Source: Rhodocyclaceae bacterium UBA5602
GTDB taxonomy: Bacteria > Pseudomonadota > Gammaproteobacteria > Burkholderiales > Rhodocyclaceae
Length of the DNA stretch: 6,442 nucleotides
Reading direction: 5' to 3'
Assembly (NCBI GenBank): GCA_002424865.1
Contig: DILC01000047.1
Coordinates: 36,849 to 43,290, forward strand
Numbering within the stretch: the stretch's first letter is position 1; every line of letters starts with the position of its first letter. The position numbers and the translations under genes are program-made. The notes below the pieces were generated by a model. It saw only the letters and a list, made by a program, of their open reading frames with translations. It did not search any database and had not been told where the DNA came from. Positions 5,432 through 6,442 of this stretch are shown here, piece after piece.

Positions 5432-6319
5432 GTGAGCACGACTTCATGGGGCGGTGGGAATAACTGCCGCTCGCACAAGCGATTCAAGTTTGCGCTGCTC
5501 TTGTCCGTTGTGCTGCACGGCCTGGTGCTGTTGATCCACACCGGCTCACCGGATGACCGCTCCCAAAAGGCGGCACGGGGGGGTGGCGCAGAGACGCGAA
5601 TTACCGCAAGATTAAAACCTGAAACTGCCGATCAGCCAGCGGTTGTTACGCAACCAGCGCCTGCAGTATTGCCTGCGCCAAAGCGACAGCCCTTAAGGCC
5701 TCAAGCGAACAAGCCAAGACGGCCAAAAGTGATGAGCTTGCCCGCAGGGCTCGCCCGGCAACGGACTTGGACGATCGCTGAGCGCGACGAGATGAATCAG
5801 TTTCTGGATGAACTCAAAACGCCCCTGCCCTCCGCGCCACCAAGGCCGCCATCAACAGGCGCGGAACTCTCGCGGCAAGCCTTGGCCAGCGCCAGAGAGG
5901 AAGGGCGGCGCCTGGCACAGCAAGGCGATGTTTCAGGAGCGGAATCTTCGCTCGATAACAAAACCGTCGAGCCCTTTAGCTTGCAAATGTACTTTGACGC
6001 TTTCGTGCGCAAGTTGAACCAAAGTTCCGCCTTCGTGAAAAACGACCCGCGTGCGCGCGGCTCGCGCAAAGCCCTGGTGCAGATTGTTTTAAAGCCGGAC
6101 GGCACATTGAAAAGCTATCGCGTCATCCGCGCGGCCGATCAGCAAGCGCAGATTGCCTATATCAAGCAAGTGATCGACCTGGCCTCGCCTTTTTCAGCCT
6201 TCCCGCAGGATATCCGCCGCGCGATGGAATCCTTTTCCGTGCTGATCTGCATCTACCCCCCGCGCGAGGGCGAGGGTGGCGGCTTTATCCGCAGCTTTGG
6301 CAGCCATGATTGTGATTGA
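5432..6319 (+). CDS. TonB/TolA-family energy-transducing envelope protein
   Basis: The 295-residue protein has the TonB/TolA layout. Residues 1-18 form a short basic cytoplasmic end. One membrane anchor (about 19-36) carries the S-x3-H motif (S25, H29) through which TonB and TolA couple to ExbBD or TolQR and the proton motive force. A Pro/Ala/Arg-rich periplasmic linker (about 60-105) follows, then a charged, probably helical stretch (116-165). The C-terminal domain (about 185-277) has the family pattern of VQIVLKPDGTL, then a helix, then ASPFSAFP and a last strand SFSVLICIYP. In TonB this domain touches the TonB box of outer-membrane receptors, and in TolA it touches TolB, Pal or colicins. 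The YP motif usual near the start of the TonB C-domain is not evident, so TonB versus TolA is open. GTG 5432 is the first available start in the open frame, and its ribosome site is weak (AGG, 4-nt gap). No exbB, exbD or receptor gene is in the window. Confidence 0.8.
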   Translation: MSTTSWGGGNNCRSHKRFKFALLLSVVLHGLVLLIHTGSPDDRSQKAARGGGAETRITARLKPETADQPAVVTQPAPAVLPAPKRQPLRPQANKPRRPKVMSLPAGLARQRTWTIAERDEMNQFLDELKTPLPSAPPRPPSTGAELSRQALASAREEGRRLAQQGDVSGAESSLDNKTVEPFSLQMYFDAFVRKLNQSSAFVKNDPRARGSRKALVQIVLKPDGTLKSYRVIRAADQQAQIAYIKQVIDLASPFSAFPQDIRRAMESFSVLICIYPPREGEGGGFIRSFGSHDCD

Positions 6320-6386
6320 ATGGCAAGGGAATGGCCGATGTAAAAATGCCGGATGCTAAGCCGTGGGTGGTTGACGTCAGCTGATA

Positions 6387-6410
6387 AAAGTCGGCGCTGG
6401 CGATACGGCG
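6387..6410 (+). repeat. Interspersed 24-bp intergenic repeat, copy 3
   Basis: It is closest to the shared pattern and one base different from each of the other copies. Here GGCGC inside the core (6393-6397) can pair with GCGCC at its edge (6408-6412), giving a small hairpin. It lies between the TonB-like gene and the terminator that starts 10 nt further on. Confidence 0.7.
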
Positions 6411-6420
6411 CCAAAACAAA

Positions 6421-6442
6421 AAGCCCCGGTTTCCCGGGGCTT
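6421..6442. terminator. Perfect terminator hairpin at the window edge, probably bidirectional
   Basis: AAGCCCCGG (6421-6429) and CCGGGGCTT (6434-6442) form a perfect 9-bp GC-rich stem around a 4-nt loop. On the minus strand it is followed by TTTTTGTTTT (complement of 6413-6422), so it should end a gene entering from beyond the window. On the plus strand it should end the TonB-like unit, but only the first two T are visible before the window stops. Confidence 0.85.

Overview
The window looks like an ordinary chromosomal segment of a Gram-negative bacterium, most likely a betaproteobacterium. That assignment is an inference. It rests on a lysine/alanine-rich histone H1-like protein with a conserved-looking Pro/Trp tail, a TyrB-type aminotransferase divergent from uvrB, an encoded CCA end on the tRNA, and a TonB/TolA-type envelope protein. 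There is no insertion sequence, integrase, CRISPR array, toxin-antitoxin pair or phage gene in view.

Layout: (a) 1-306 is the 3' part of an H1-like DNA-binding protein gene, cut by the window edge and followed by a clear intrinsic terminator (364-394). (b) 307-569 is a convergent intergenic stretch with a short dyad (457-473) and the first copy of a 24-bp interspersed repeat (503-526). (c) 570-875 (minus) encodes a 101-residue membrane protein that I do not recognise. Its upstream region holds a strong hairpin (903-944). (d) 1010-1203 (minus) is a complete tRNA-Asn(GUU) transcription unit: promoter, gene and terminator. (e) 1218-2426 (minus) is an aromatic/aspartate aminotransferase. (f) 2427-2663 is a divergent intergenic region with repeat copy 2 and a perfect 7-bp dyad. 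(g) 2664-4772 (plus) is uvrB, followed with small gaps by a bacteriohemerythrin (4867-5382) and a TonB/TolA-like protein (5432-6319). (h) 6320-6442 holds repeat copy 3 and a perfect terminator hairpin at the window edge. No gene-free stretch exceeds 300 bases.

The genes do not form one pathway. UvrB belongs to nucleotide excision repair, the aminotransferase to amino-acid synthesis, the hemerythrin to O2/iron binding, and the TonB-like protein to energy transfer across the envelope. uvrB, the hemerythrin gene and the TonB-like gene share a strand with gaps of 94 and 49 nt and no visible terminator between them, so they could be co-transcribed, but no shared function follows from that.

The least explained feature is the 24-bp repeat. 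Three near-identical copies (one or two mismatches between any pair) lie only between genes and all face the same way within 6 kb. No convincing new multi-gene system is visible.
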